NCBI RefSeq assembly: GCF_029633865.1
Contig: NC_079223.1
Coordinates: 39,300,706 to 39,364,705 of the forward strand
Reading direction: 5' to 3'
Origin: Lampris incognitus
Lineage: Eukaryota; Chordata; Actinopteri; Lampriformes; Lampridae
DNA: 64,000 bases
Of this stretch, positions 13,801 through 28,900 are shown in pieces. The notes below the pieces were generated by a model that saw nothing but the letters and a program-made list of their open reading frames with translations, was not told where the DNA came from and searched no databases. Within the stretch, counting starts at the first letter, position 1, and every line of letters starts with the position of its first letter. Position numbers and translations under genes: made by a program.

Positions 13801-16800
13801 GGCAAATACAGTATACCATAAAATGAATAGGCGAGGAAATAAAAACATAGTAATTAAAACAGGTGAATATACAGATGTTATAGTAATTACATGTTCCGAA
13901 ATCTTGAAGATCACAAGGGCTATTACACTTCATAATCTTATTCCACTTGCCCTGCCCCCACCCCAGTCTTTGGCTTTGTTTATCATTACCAACATTTTGT
14001 TTCAAAGACTCCATCAAGCTCCCCCAGATATTTTCAAAAACTCCCAGACTTCCTTTAGTAATATACGTAGGTTAGTTTTCCCATAGCAAGACATGACAAT
14101 AGATCCTTTTTTTTTTTTAATTTCCGCCCTTTTTCTCCCCAATTGTATCCAGCCAATTACCCCACTCTTCCGAGCCGTCCCAGTCACTGCTCCACCCCCT
14201 CTGCTGATCTGGGGAGGGTGGCAGACTACCACATGTTTCCTCTGGTACATGTAGAGTCACCAGACCTTTCTTTTCACCTGACGGTGAGGACCTCGCTGTA
14301 GTGTATGAGGGGCTGTATAGGCCATATTCCACACTTTACCTCTCACACACACTACTGAAAATGCTCTCACATACTACTGAAATGCAATAGTTGTATGTGA
14401 GAGCATTTCACATGTGCATGTGAGAGGATTTCACATGTGTATATGAGAGCATTTTCAGTAGAGTATGTGCGAGGTAAAGTATGGAATATAGCCTATACGG
14501 CCTCTCATAGTTGTGCGTGGGAGGATCGCGCTATTCCCCCCGAACAGGCGCCCCGATCAACCAGAGGAGGCGCTAGTGCAGCGACCAGGACACATACCCA
14601 CATCCAGCTTCCCACCCGCACACATGGCCAATTATGTCTATAGGGACGCCCGACAAAGCCGGGGGTAACACAGGGATTCGAACAGGCGATCCCCGCTTTG
14701 ATAGGCAATGGAATAGACGGCTCTGCTACCCGAACACCCCATGCCAATAGATCCTTAATATATTGATTCCTACTTGGTTTGTACACATTTTTTCCATCCT
14801 CTAGCTATTGCTCTCTTAGCTTGCAAGAGACACAAGTCTGTAAGTGCATGGTCAATCCTCTTAGTAATGAAATCACTTGGATAAATACCCATAATGCACA
14901 ACTTTGGCAAACAAGGAGTTTTGAGTTTTGTTATTTGGCTAAGCATGGCAAACAAGGAGTTCTGAGTTTTGTTATCTGGCTAACCATGTGAAGAACCTAC
15001 TTCCAAAAACTCCTGACCACATTACACATTATGATTTATCATCATTACACTTGAAGCATGTGTCGTATCAGGATTAAAGTGTAGTAAAGTGTAGTTTTGA
15101 TGGTATTATATATGTTCTTAATATCAAATTGTATTGTAAAACTTATGTTGCATGTTAATTTATGTTTGAGTCTTCAGCCATACCTCAGACCATTCCTCTT
15201 CTGAGATTTCCTCCTGTAAATCTAGCCTGCAGCTTTTAAGTTTATCTTCTGAAGACTCTGGTGACTTATCAACAAACATTTTATAGAGCAGCGATACCTG
15301 TTCCCTACCAACAGCGTGTTTCACTGTCATGCCTTCCAGCATTGACAGAAGTGGCTGAATAAGTGAGTGGTTTTTAGATACAGAGATAAAATTTCTTATT
15401 TTTAAAAACATAAAAAATGCCTTGAAGGAATATCATACTATTTTGCAGTTCAGTAAATGACATTAGCTTTCCATCGCTGCATAGATCCATTATCCTGCTT
15501 AATCCCTTGCTTGCCCATGTCTTAAAATCAGCGTCTTCTCTTCCAGGTATACATTTACTCTTGTCCCATAGGGCGTGAAACATGACATTAGAGGGGTTTC
15601 CCCAATATATTTTTGGACCTCATACCAGATGCACATAGTGTTATTTAGAAAGAGGTTTTTTTGTGTGGGTTTCCCCAGCTTCTTTGGCTCAGAAGAGTAA
15701 AGGTAGCTGCTAAATGGTAACCCTTGAACTGAGCATCTCTCAATCTTGACCCAAGTAGGAGGTTCTTCTGGGGAGAAGTAGCACATGGCTGCTGACCAAT
15801 AATACCAGCATAGGCTGGGGAGTTTTAGACCCCCTCTGTCATAAGACAGGTAAAGTAGGGTAAAACAGAGCCTAAAACATCTATTGTTCCAGATGAAGTT
15901 GGTAAATACTTTCTTAAATATTTGAAGAAATGACTCGGGTGGGGGCATGGGCATTGATCGAACCAAAAACAAAATAGGGGAATTTGGGTAATGTATTCAT
16001 TTTTAATATGTTAACACAACCTATTAAGGAGATTTGCATTAACGTCCATCTGTTAAGTGATTCAATTACAGATTCCACAATAGGGTTATTGTTGGCCGGG
16101 ACCAGAACATTAATGTCAGGTGTAATTTTAATTCCCAAATAGCTGAATCCCTCCTTGGGAGCTGAAAATGGAGTTTGTGTTCTCGGTTGCTGCCTCTATT
16201 GTTCATTTAAATGTAGTATTGATGATTTATTTATATTTATTTTGTTGCCTGAAAATTCCCCAAAACTCTTAACTCTAACAGACATGGCACCGAATACTCA
16301 AGGTTTGATGCAAAAAGGATGATGTCGTCCACATAAGGCGATATTCGATGTTCTGAGTCACCCACTGAGATCCCTGATATAGATGGAGAGTCTCTAATAG
16401 CCAAAGCAAATGGCTCCATTGCTAACACAAATAGCAATGGGGAGAGGGGGAAACCTTGACATTTAGATCTGTACAATGAAAAGGGTGTAAAAGTAATATT
16501 ATTTGTAACTACTTCGGCTTCTTATATATTGTCCTAATCCATTTGAGAAAGCCTTCACCTATTCCAAACCACTCCAACACTTCAAACAGATACTTCCACG
16601 CAATTCGGTCGAAAGCATTTTCTACATCTAAGGACAGCAATCCTGTATTCGGTGACCCTCTTTTTTCATAAAGGATAGTTAGTACCCTTCTAACATTATG
16701 AAAAGCCTGCCTCCCCTGGATGAAGCTGTTTTAGTCACCTCTAGTCATATCCAGTAGTATCTTTTTGAAGTGTCTCGCCAAAGACTTGCACAAGAGTTTG

Positions 16801-19800
16801 CTATCTGTGTTGAGCAGTGAGATAGGTCTATAGGATGTGCAGTCAGTGGGAGCGTTTCCTAATTTTAGCAGCAGAGTGATTAGTGCCCCTCTGAGAGATG
16901 GTGGCAGTTCTTCCTTTTCGTATGACTCTAATAGCATCTCCAAGAGTGTTTGTATCAGTTTATCTTTAAATTGTTTATAAATCTCTGTAGGAAGCCCATC
17001 TGGACCAGCCGCATTTCCCCTCTTCATGCTGGTGATGGCTTCTGAAAGCTCATCAGCTCATACGATATTGTCTAGTTTTTCTTTGGAATCAGCTGAGCGA
17101 GCAGGGAAATCCAATGAGCTTAGAAAATGGACCTGTTGGCCTGAATCTTTGTTTGGATATATAACGTTTTTCATAAGACAATTCTAAAACAATATGTATT
17201 TCTGAGGGGTCATTTATTATTATTGTTTTTTATTTTATTTTTATTTTTTGGATTTTCCCCCCCTTCTTCTCCCCAGTTGTATCCAGCCAATTACCCCACT
17301 CTTCCAAGCCTTCCTGGTCACAGCTCCACCCCCTCTGCCGATCCAGGGGGGCTGCAGACTACCACATGCTTCCTCTGATACATGTGGAGTCACCAGCTGT
17401 TTATTTTCACCTGACAGTGGGGCGTTTCGCCAGGGGGACGTAGCGTGTGGGAGGATCGCTATTCCCCCCAGGTCCCCCTCTCCCCTGCCGAGCAGGTGCC
17501 CCGACCGACCACAGGAGATGCTAGTGCAGCAACCAAGACACATACTACTCAACTTCCCACCCGCAGACAGGGCCAATTGTGTCTGTAGGGATGCCCCACC
17601 AAGCCGGAGGTAACAGGAGGATTCGAACTGGGATCCCCATGTTGGTATGCAACAGAACAGACCACCTCACCACCCAGACACCCTTGTCATTTGTTACTTT
17701 ACCTTTCATTTGAATGGTATGCTTCATCACTCATGATATGTTTCATCACTCATCTAAGTGACCTCTTCAGTCTCAACTGACTGCAGGTATCCCCACCCTT
17801 ATAAACAATACAGTGACATAACGACCGAAACCAACGATCAGTTTCATATGCAAATATGGGTGTGACCATTAACTGGCTTTACAATGGCCATGTGTACTAG
17901 TCACAGAGGATTTGGGAATAGTTACAATCACAGCATTGTAAGATGGTGACAGATGTACTCTTAGCCGCCCCCTTCTCGGTTCAGGGATGGTTGTTCCTGC
18001 TTCAGATAGATGGCCTCTTTGACTCCCTGTTCAAACCAGTGTTCCTTCCTATCAAGGATGTGCACATCCTCATTCTTGACAGAGTGGCCACTGGCCTGTA
18101 GATGGGTGTAGCCATCTTACAATGCTGTGATTGCAAACATTCCCAAATCCTCTCTGAATAGTACACATGGCCATTGTATCTCTAGTTAATGGTCACACCC
18201 ATATTTGCATACGAAACTGGTCGTTGGTTTCGGTTGTTATGCCACTGTAGTGTTTATAAGGGTGGGGATACCTGCAGTCAATTTAGACTGAAGAGATGAG
18301 TGATGAAACGTTTCTCTCAATAAACGTTGTGTCCAGATGAACTGATTCAACTTTCTGTGATTTTCTTACCTGGATTATTGAGCATGCATAAAGACATTTT
18401 GACCATACTATTATACCAACAATTTTTAATTCTTGACATCAGACCCATAGAAACCAAGAAATATTCAATTATTCACTTAATTAATTGCAAAAGAATAAAA
18501 ACGTTGCCATGGATTATGGGTTTCCATTTCAGGCATTGTTCGTAATGAGTCATATCCGGAATGTAGAAATTACTAGCTACACCTATTTCAATGAAAGGGA
18601 TTGACCAGGGGACCCCTTAAAAGCTATTAAACCATATTGATTTTACCTATTATTGTACTTCCACTTAATCCATGAGTCATAAATTTGATGTAAAAGAAGG
18701 AGAAAAGAGGTAAAAAGAGTATTTTGAATTTTAAGACGTTCAAATAAAAGGGTAAGCAACTCAATATTGACCCTAGCACTTTGTGCTCTCAGTTAACATC
18801 TTGTGTTGTACTTTACCATTCCACGGTGCATGTTGAAAGAACCAGTAGCCCCCTCCACCATAGTTCACAAAAACCATCAACGTCAGGGCAAATCTGCAAA
18901 GCAAGTATAATTAAGATGCAATGATTAAACGTCATACAGCATATTTTTCAGCAGTTATAACCGATAAGCACTATTCAGCACTGCATTACTTTTCAGGCAG
19001 TCAGCACAAACACTGGAAGCGTGAAAATTATCGAGTTTTGCCTTTTTTTATGAACAAATGAAACACAATAAAACAACTATACAGCATGTTACTTCCAATC
19101 CCTTCGATTTGGATACAGACGTAACTTTTGAATTAAAGTTCGAGGGGCCCGGCGGGGAGGTGCTTTCGTTCTCTCACACACCAAATGCAGCATAAGGTAA
19201 TGCAATCTAAGCATTATGAATCACTTAGGAAATGAACACTTGTCCTCTGGATCTCCTCAAGTCAGACTGCTGACTAAAGACTTTGCCTCTAATATATGGT
19301 ACACTTATACTCCAGCATGAGCCAGAGCAGTCGCAACACACAGCACACATGATGAAGTGCCAGACTGAATCAGCTGCTATAGCAAAAGGTGTTTGCATCG
19401 TATGTCAGGAAATGACTTCTTGCATTACACTGCACAAACTTGTATGAAAGCACTGGTGCCCCCAAGGCAGTCTTGATCCTTTCATCGTCCATAAAACTCA
19501 CATTTATGATTTTGATTTATGCATCATTTAATTAAAGAGAGAGAGAGAGAGAGAAGGGGGAAAAACATATAAATGGGTCTTTAAGAGCCGTAAGGAGATT
19601 AAGACAATCTCCCAGGAAAAACTGTTTGATAAGGTGCACTGTATCTTCCCCTGCCTTCCCTTGTTTTTCTGGTTGGATTCAATTAAGAGGTACACCAAGC
19701 CATTACTGCTCCTTTTAGCCCTAACCTGCTGATAAAAGATATTAATCGGCCACTAGCATCTCTAAAGGGCTATTAAAGTGGAGGAAAGCCTGGTGCCTAT

Positions 19801-19925
19801 GTGCATCCTCGCTCATGCACGCACACACACACACATACACACACGAGCATGTGCACAGACAAACATGCACGTGTACTCACACATATAGAAACCCTGGAAT
19901 CAACATAAACAACCTCACAAGCACC

Positions 19926-19994
<69 letters not shown>

Positions 19995-22900
19995 TCTCAT
20001 TTAGATTTTCACGAATGCGTCCATTAGTGGCCATAGTGACAAAGACAAAGGTCAAAACACTATCCAGATGAGACCCATTGCAGACGCCCACAAGATGAGG
20101 CCTTATTGCCCATCTCTTTAATTAAAACACTTTGGGGTGTCTGAGTCTGCGACACGCCCCTACCATTTCAGGAAAAAAACACATTAACAGTGTCCCACAT
20201 GTGTCGATAGCAGGTTCTGTTTAAGGTTAAATTTAAGTGCCGAACCCATTTAGTGTGGCTTCCAGGCATTTTGTCATACAAAACTCAAAAACACATAGAG
20301 GACGGAAAATATCAGCTGGTATAAGCATCATAAAATAGTTCCTGGGTTTCCAGCCAGGCTCATGGTAAAATTGTTATCCTAATGGTGCCTCTCCGTGAAT
20401 AGCCCGGGTCCAGGAAAATGTGTCTATGAATTATGGCTACCAAACTGCAGATGAACCTGTCTGTCTGGTGGCAGCGACTGGCTGCTGGTTCCTGATAGAT
20501 ACTTCTTTGAGTTACATCCCTGTACATGCATTACCTATTAGAGTATTAGCTCATTACATTCCTCCGCTGCAAATAGATAGTGTCGCACCGCCATTATTGA
20601 GTATTGACTTAAATTATTGCTGGGGACATCTAGTGCACAGAAACCAGTCTGGTCACTCAAAAATTACCAGTACTTGGTATGATAGATCAAGTCTCTTATG
20701 TGTGTAAACAGATATTTGAGCAGGTCATAATGACGAATTTGATGTCTGTCCATTGCTAATTGTACCTAAGCCCCCATCTTATTACAGCATGTGTCAAGGT
20801 GTTTGAGCAAGTTAGGAACAAGACAGAATTAACTCGATGCCTGGTGTTAAACGCAGCTGTTGTTCTGCTGTAATAGCTGTTGCATCTGTAATACAACTAA
20901 CCACTGACTGTGCAATTTTCAATGCAAGGTAAACTGGCTGCAGGCTTTTAGCTGCATAGCGCAAGATTAAAATCCAAATCCTTTTAGAAAAATTAACGTG
21001 CGAGAAAAAAGTCTAGCGTCCTCTGTATATCATGTCAGCAGAGCCTGAGGAATGACCAGAAAAACCTTTCAGCTCAGAGGAAAAACCTTTTGCCTCCAGA
21101 AATGTTCCAGTGCTTCTTAAAGCAGATGACTGATGCCTCTGTTCTCCGTAGAAATGTGTTATGTATCAGGGCTGTGGCTCATAAGTCACTGGACCAGGGC
21201 AAAGGCAAGGCTGGTCTCAAGTGCAGAGTCACTGTTTGATTGAGAACGGTGTTCGATATGAGAGTCTCCAAACAACAGAAAACAATTAGGTCATCAACAT
21301 GTCGAAGATATTTGTTGCCCTAAAGGGGAATCTAAAGCATTAAGGTTCAACAAGGCACAGTTAAACGTAACAGTTCAGAAATAAAATAGAAGTAATAGAG
21401 GGAAATAGAATAATAAATACAATAATAAATAATAAAATAAAATACAAAATAAAGTAATGAAATAGAAGTAATAGAAGAAAACAGAATAATAAATAAAATA
21501 ATAATTAATAAAATAAAATTAAATAATAAATAATAGAATACAAAAAACAAAATAAAGCAATAAAATAGAAGTAATAGAAGAACGCAGAATTAAAAAAAAT
21601 AAATAAAATAATCTTAAAAAAAGTAATAAAATAGAAGTAATAGAAAATAGAAGTAACCCATGAAAATACTGTTTCAATAACATCGTATTTGAATTAATGC
21701 ATTAAATTAACTAGGGTTCAAGTTAAATCGAACTATCTGGTATTTTGAATTCAGCTCATAAACATAGTGGTTTCAGATCACATTCCAGCCTCAGGAAAGA
21801 TGCAGACGGAGATGTGATGCCAGTCCATCTGGTAGATTGCTGCCTCTTTGCTCTTGGATTTCCTCTCCCTCTCTGTTTTGGGCTGCAGATCTATGGCCGT
21901 GTGGATGTGTGCTGATATGTTGACGGTATTATTACATCAATTATTTGGCAAGGGGGAGGTCAGAGCCTCACCAGCATCCTGTTTCCAGAGAGGCGTGTAT
22001 TGTGTCTACCCCCAGGCCACAATTAAGGGTAGCAGGGAGCCCAGATTCAATCACGTGCATCGCTCCTGTCCAACAGAAACACGCTGTTCTGAGCCCCATA
22101 CACACAGACATCAGAAGTCCTACCCCGAGCTGTTGCTTGATAACAAAATGCTTCAGGCACCATGTGACCAGACGGCGACCCCTGTAATTATTCATTGCGC
22201 AGGGGGCCTGCACATCTTCATCATACCTCAGACTGGCCTAAAATGAATTACCATGTAAACGAGCTGCATGTGCTGATGGTCTGATAAAAGGTGCTGTTGT
22301 TGATAATGTACATACCCACGGAAAGTGTCCAAGGAGCGCAGACGTGTCTGTTTAGGTTTCACATCGCCAGCCTCGGCTTCGCCAGCGCACGCTCCGCCCT
22401 GCACAGACAAATCTCTGTCAAACAACGATGTCACACATAGCCTCGCTAACATTAAGTTTAATATGTAAAATTACAAGCAAAAAAAAAAAACAGGGCAGCC
22501 ACCACAGAGGTTTAAAGCAGAGCACACACAGAGGTGATCTGAAGGACATGCCAAACTCACCCGCTGAAGGCACCTGTTGTGCTGCAGCTTATATTAACCG
22601 CACAACAAATGCAGGAGTCATTGCATAACCGTTAAGTGTTGTGAGATCTGATCTGAGTATCGATTGACGAGCATACGAAAGGAAATTCTGCCACATTGGT
22701 CAAAATTCCTTCTCTGTTCTGAGTGGTGGTGGCGTCTCTCTTTTCTCTTTCCTTCTTTTCTAAAGGGCGAGGGGGGTTGAATGACTCTGGCCTGGTGCCC
22801 TCCCAGTTGGACTAGCCTGACTCGCTGGCCTCCACACAGCAGTTTGAGGAGCCAGAGCAGGAAGACGCAAGCACTAATATGTTATGATGGATCTGAATGC

Positions 22901-25900
22901 CATCCAGAGAGCATATGGGAAACAGAGACATCTTGCTCTGAAAGATGAGAGGAACTATTCATGCTCACCAAAAATACACAGCAGCCCCTCGCCATTAACC
23001 GAGACAAGTGGATAGATGCAACGCTCTGTCGTTCCTATCTGGGTCTGTTGTGCAATTGGCTCCGCTAACATTTATATCAATCATTGCATTAGCGTCTTCC
23101 AAACAACTTCGACTGGAGACTCAAAGCAGTTTTGGAAAGTCTCTTAGGCTGCATAGTGAGCAAATGAAAATACTGCATTGTAATTGTTGGATTACAGCAA
23201 AGTTTTGCTTTGTGCTTTTCAAAAAAAAATTAGGACAAAGAGTCTTTTATTTATAAAGTTAAATGACAAAACATTGGCTATGTGTTCATTTTATATAGAC
23301 TCCTTTGGAGTACAATATTTTAAAAATGAGACTAGATTAGAATACATAATATAATTAGAATATGGTAAAATATTATGTATTTCATGCTTTTTTTAGGATC
23401 CAGTTTCTTGGGGAGGAGGTCCATCTCACTTTGAGTACTGATGACAAAAATATTCTAGTGTTTACTGGATGGGCATGTCATATTGGAGGTTATAATCAAG
23501 AATCAGGACTCAGGAACACTATTTGTCATTTGCACACATGAAATGAGACAAAATACCATTTCCCCCAGCCCACAGTAGCGTAACACAAAGTCAAAAACAC
23601 ATTTCCAAAAACTACAAGGACTACAAGAACACATATATCCAAACTAACACATATATCCTAACACATATATCCAAACTAAACAAAAAATCACTGTCCAAGG
23701 GAACGAATGCCAGCCAGGATGACTGTCAGAACTGCCGGTCTGCATGGGCTAGCAGTTAGCTTATCCTGCCCCACTTCCACGTCCTGTCAGACTGCCCTCA
23801 GTGTTTCCTCTTCGGTGCAGCTCTGGGTAGGGCAGTGGTCCTTGCGCAGCAGACCAGGCTCCCTAAGCTGATTTAATGTTAGCTCTACCAGCCAGACACC
23901 TTCGACACACCTCCCAACACTCCACACGATGACACAAAAGCACCACAGTCAATGTTAGGCGAGGCCGCCGCCAGGCCACCCTCAGTGTTATTGGAATTAT
24001 CGGACTGCACGGGTTAACAGTTAGCTTGGCCTGCCCCGCTTCCGCATCCTGTCAGACTGCCCTCTGTGTTTCCTCTTCGTGCACAGCTCTGGGCAGGGCC
24101 ACGGTCCCTGGGCCCACAGTACGCAGCAGACCAAGCTCTCCCAGCCGATCCAACGCCAGCTCCCCCAGCCATCAAATGAAGACAACACAAACTTAGACAC
24201 AGATGTGGACAAAGACACTGCATGGACGGTACACCAGCACTGGGTGAGGCCGCTGCAAGCGTGAATTCACGTCACCATCCAAATCAATCAATCAATGTTT
24301 GTTGGGTTTGATTGTTGTGATTTTCAAATAACTCAACTTGTGTTATCATTCTGCAAATGTCAAAGTTTTAAAGCGTTTGTAAAACGCTCTCTGTAGTGTC
24401 CATCTTTAGCTTAGTAGCAGGGAAATACTTACTATGACATCCACTGAGTACCGTGGGCCTTTGCAGCAAACAGTCTTGACCAACTTTGCCGTACAACGCC
24501 TCCTATTAAGGAAGACAAATCGTGCAGATGAGCTGATGATATGGGGGAGTCATTGATGAGCAGCGATACTATGGAGAATGATGGAAACAACAGGGTACCT
24601 GTAGATGTAGGGTGCCACAACACACAAGAGGGCAATTAGGGCCAGCAGCAGAGCTGCCACCACAAGTGCTGTGGGAAACATTGAAAAATAAAGGGCAGTG
24701 TTTACAAATGGGTATTGTGTCATCACGCTGCGGCTCCCTCGTTGGTTAAAAACAGAGTATCTAGGCAGGTCTGTGAGCGACGTCACCATCTGGACGCCCA
24801 TGTCAGGAGCTTTATACCTCTCTATCAGAATGAGATCGGACTTGGGATAAGAGGACTGATAACCAATCTGACTGCCTCCTCATTCGTCTCTGGATTCTCC
24901 TGTGGCTCTCTGTGACCGGGCCATTGTTATAGGGGATCCCTTAAGTGACAAACTTAATGGAAAACTCTCGGCCGATCCATCACAGAGCAACCAGCCTAGA
25001 GGTAATGTAACCCTGGAGGTGTCCGAAAGGGAAAATGCAAGGTTGCACTAGTCCAAAGGACAAAGGAGGAATGGACTGTCTGCAAAAGGGCAGCACAGTA
25101 CGTGAGGACACACATAAGGGTAGCAAAAATGTCCAAGGTAAATGAATAACTAAACGCTTAATGAATAATGAAATAAGCAAGGAAGCTCTCATCTGAGTTT
25201 GAGTCTATTGAAGTGTTTGGTCCGGTTTGGTCTGGGTCTAAAACCAAATTGCAAACCATAGTCCAGGCACTGATGGTGCATCTAAACATTTATCCAATTA
25301 TGTGGCTAGTATGCTATAATTGTATACATACCTCCAAATATCCATTGATGTGCTTTATTTGTAATATTTCATTTTCATAAAAACTATCATACAAGGTACA
25401 GTGGGTTCAGTGTACTAAATTGACGCAGACTCATCGACAGCATCATTCAAAAATGCCATAAATGCATAAACAATAATACGGGTAATGATTATCGAACTAC
25501 AACCCATCATTGTGATATCGGCCTTCTTGCGTCAAAGCAGAAGCCACAGGGAAACACTATGCGCAATGTTTGTCTCCAGTGGAAAAGCAAACAAAAAGAA
25601 GCCATTTTGACCATGTCTGAATACACACCATGACATCCACTCTGAACACAGACCGTCCACTTAACCACCTCTGAAACGTTGACAGCTCTCTGGTGTCCAT
25701 TCATAAAAGCACCATAAAGCTTTATAACACTAGACAAGGACAGGTACACCCACTCTATTAGCTATCATCAAAATAACATATTAATTACGAATGAACTGAA
25801 GCCTATGCACGCTAACTGGATGACGTCGAAATCGCACATGAGCTTGAAAATAGCCGAGTGGACACTTAATGCAAGTCAATAATGCAGTTTCTTTCTTCGT

Positions 25901-28900
25901 CTTCTTTTTTTGGCTTCCCCCCCCCCCCCCCCCCCAATTGTATCCGGCCGCTGCTGCACTGCATACTACCACATGCCTCATCCGATACATGTGGAGTCAC
26001 CAGCCGCTGCTTTTCACCTGACAGTGAGGAGTTTCGCCAGGGGGGCGTAGTGCATGGGAGGATCACGCTATTCCCCCCAGTTCCCCCTCCCTCGTGAACA
26101 GGCGCCCCGACTGACCAGAGGAGGCGCTAGTGCAGCAACCAGGACACATACCCACATCTGGCTTCCCACCCGCAGACATGGTCCACGTGTCGGTAGGGAC
26201 GCCCGACCAAGCTGGAAGTAACACGGGGATTCGAGCCGGCGATCCCCATGATGGTAGGCAATGGAATAGACCGCTATGCTACCCGGCCTAATCCAGTTTC
26301 ATTAAGGCTTCTTTCTGCATGTGACTTGTGGTTTGTGGTCCTGTGAGGAATACTTTCCTGATATGATTAGAGGGTGGATCTGATAACAACTGGAGGGAGA
26401 CATATCCTTCCACATATACAGCGGACAACAAATGACCTTACTGGCCCCAGTGGTCGATCAATTCTGAGATGCGGAAGTAAAATTTGAAATTCCCTTGCAG
26501 AGCAAGTCCACCCTGTCTTCTGCTTGAGCTGCTGACCAGACCATTACTTAAAAATGAGCAAGTCCTACCGGGAGTTTGTATAATCACTGGTCTGTAACGC
26601 TAATGGAAGCTCATCATACAGTGAGGGGTGCAGTCACACTGACCATATATCTGCCGGGTAATGGCTACTTGGCTTTAAAAGTCTGATCTACAACATAATC
26701 TGCAATATTGTTAAGTAGAGTGTACATTATAGAGAGAGACGCTTTCAAAATCCCATTACGGCCTAATCCTTCCATGCACCCTAATGTATTACCCACAATC
26801 CTCCAGAGCGAGGCCTTCAAAACAAACAGAAAAGCTTTTCTTTTATCCTTTATTTTTTTTGTTCCTCAAGGAAGCCTGTCTTTTCTAATCAATACACATC
26901 ATGTCCCATGAGATGCATGAGAATTACTTCTCAGTAGAAGGCGGCAGCCCGAGTGATAGTGATGTCTCCTGTTTGCTGACTCAATCAAGAACCGTACAGA
27001 GCAAAAGGTTCACTTCTCAGGTTCAGACCGGGTCAGCGCTACATAAGCGTCACGTTCTCCAAATGTCACTTCACAAAAAAAACACAATAGAGTGCAAAAT
27101 TAAATCATGTTGCCTGTATGACTTGATTACTAAACTGAATTATTAATTTCTGAGCATTCTGTAGTCTTCGTCTGCGGACGCTAAACGTTCGGCACTTACG
27201 TAAATATGCGTTTCTTGGATTTTCTTCCACGGTGTGAACGCAAATGGGATTGTTGGGGTTCTCTGATTGCTGGATCAAGACAGAGTAGAGGCCGCCTTCC
27301 TTGTAAGTCTGTCTCCATCTGGGTCCAAAACAAACAAGCAAACTGTCAGACATACTGGCCACACCTGCCCATGAGAATAAATTATGTTTTAAAATTGAAA
27401 TCAGAAATTAGATTCCCTTAAAAGCATGCATTAAGAATATTTCTTTTCATCCGCCACCCAGTCGACTGTACTGCACTGCATTATACATTCAGCTGTTATT
27501 TCCTCATTGAAGTCAATGTGGTAGGGTCACCTCCACCCCAACCTCCAACGCCTACTGTAGGAAGCTCAGGAGGGACACCTGCTGCTTACGGACAGGAAGT
27601 GCATCTGCCAGCTGTCCCTGCACCATCTCTGGTTTCAGACCCCCGAAAATGCGCATCACATGCTCGTATTGATCTACTGTGGGATGAGATACTAGCTATC
27701 ACTTAGAGGGGGTTTTCAAAGGGGAAAAGGAAATCGATAGCAGCACTGTCTTGTTAGAGACCTCAGTGTTGATTTAAGAAGGCCAAGACAGGACCTCTGA
27801 GAGGGCAGGGGGGAAACAACACACTTTGTCATGTTGCAACCGGATCCCCGGCAATATGTTTAAGGGTGACCCACAAATGAAAAGCTCTGCCCCGATGTGT
27901 CTAGCGCATCTTGACTGTTTATAAATACGCCTACTGACTTTTCTACTGGAGCGATCCCAGAGGAGTTACCAAAGGGGGGTGTATCTTTGGAGCGCCAGCG
28001 AGCGTTTTCATCAATACTGGAATGGCAGGTCTTATTAACCCTAAAAAAAGGCCCCTGATCGATACCCAGCGCGGTAGTCCTAACAAGGGCATCACTCAGG
28101 TTCAGAAAGCGGGTCAGGATTACAACTCAAACCCTGTGAATAATCTGGAAGGCTGCTGATGTCATCATCAGCATTTGCCACAGCACCATATTTTTGGTCT
28201 GGAGACAAAAATGCCATTACACGTTGACTCAGTGAACACATTAGCAGCTCTGCATTTCTAATTTGTAAACGTCAACAGTTGTCTGTTATGTTAAATCGGT
28301 TACCTGCAGAAGGTTGTATTTCTGGTTTGGGACTCCACTTGAAGAGTCAAGGTGAATTTAGTGTTGACCACAGCAGATGCATTCGTGCTTATGCAGCTGA
28401 CCAACGGCTGGTAAAGACACTGAGGGGACACATCGGTGGGACACTTCTGTAATGTACGTCATCCTAATCCACTATTTGGGATGAAACACCTTTGGCCATT
28501 GAAACATGAGTCTTTATTCTTACACTATGGCCTCTTACTGAGACATAAACCTGCCATCCACGGTGACCTGTGGATGTGTACCATGTTAAATACATGTACG
28601 ATGGGTGATATGTATGCTCCACTATCTACTATGAGTCCTTCGCTGTTCCTTTGTACTTACTGTATGCGAGTCCTCGTGCCATCTGTGTCAATATAAACTG
28701 TAAAACAGTTGAACTGAAGGTACCGAGACTCATTCATATTCATATTCATATTCAGTCATATTGTATTTGGTGGAGGAAAAAAAATAGAAGAGTTTGATTC
28801 CAAAAATGTATGCTAACTGATGAATGCATGGCTAGATTGCAGGGATGCAAGTAGTATAAATTTGGAGTTGGATATATAACACTTTTAAGAGGATGTCTTT

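Noticed and set aside
21365-21660. Array-like repeats considered as a CRISPR array
   Set aside because: Eukaryotic A-rich minisatellite with irregular units and no unique spacers.
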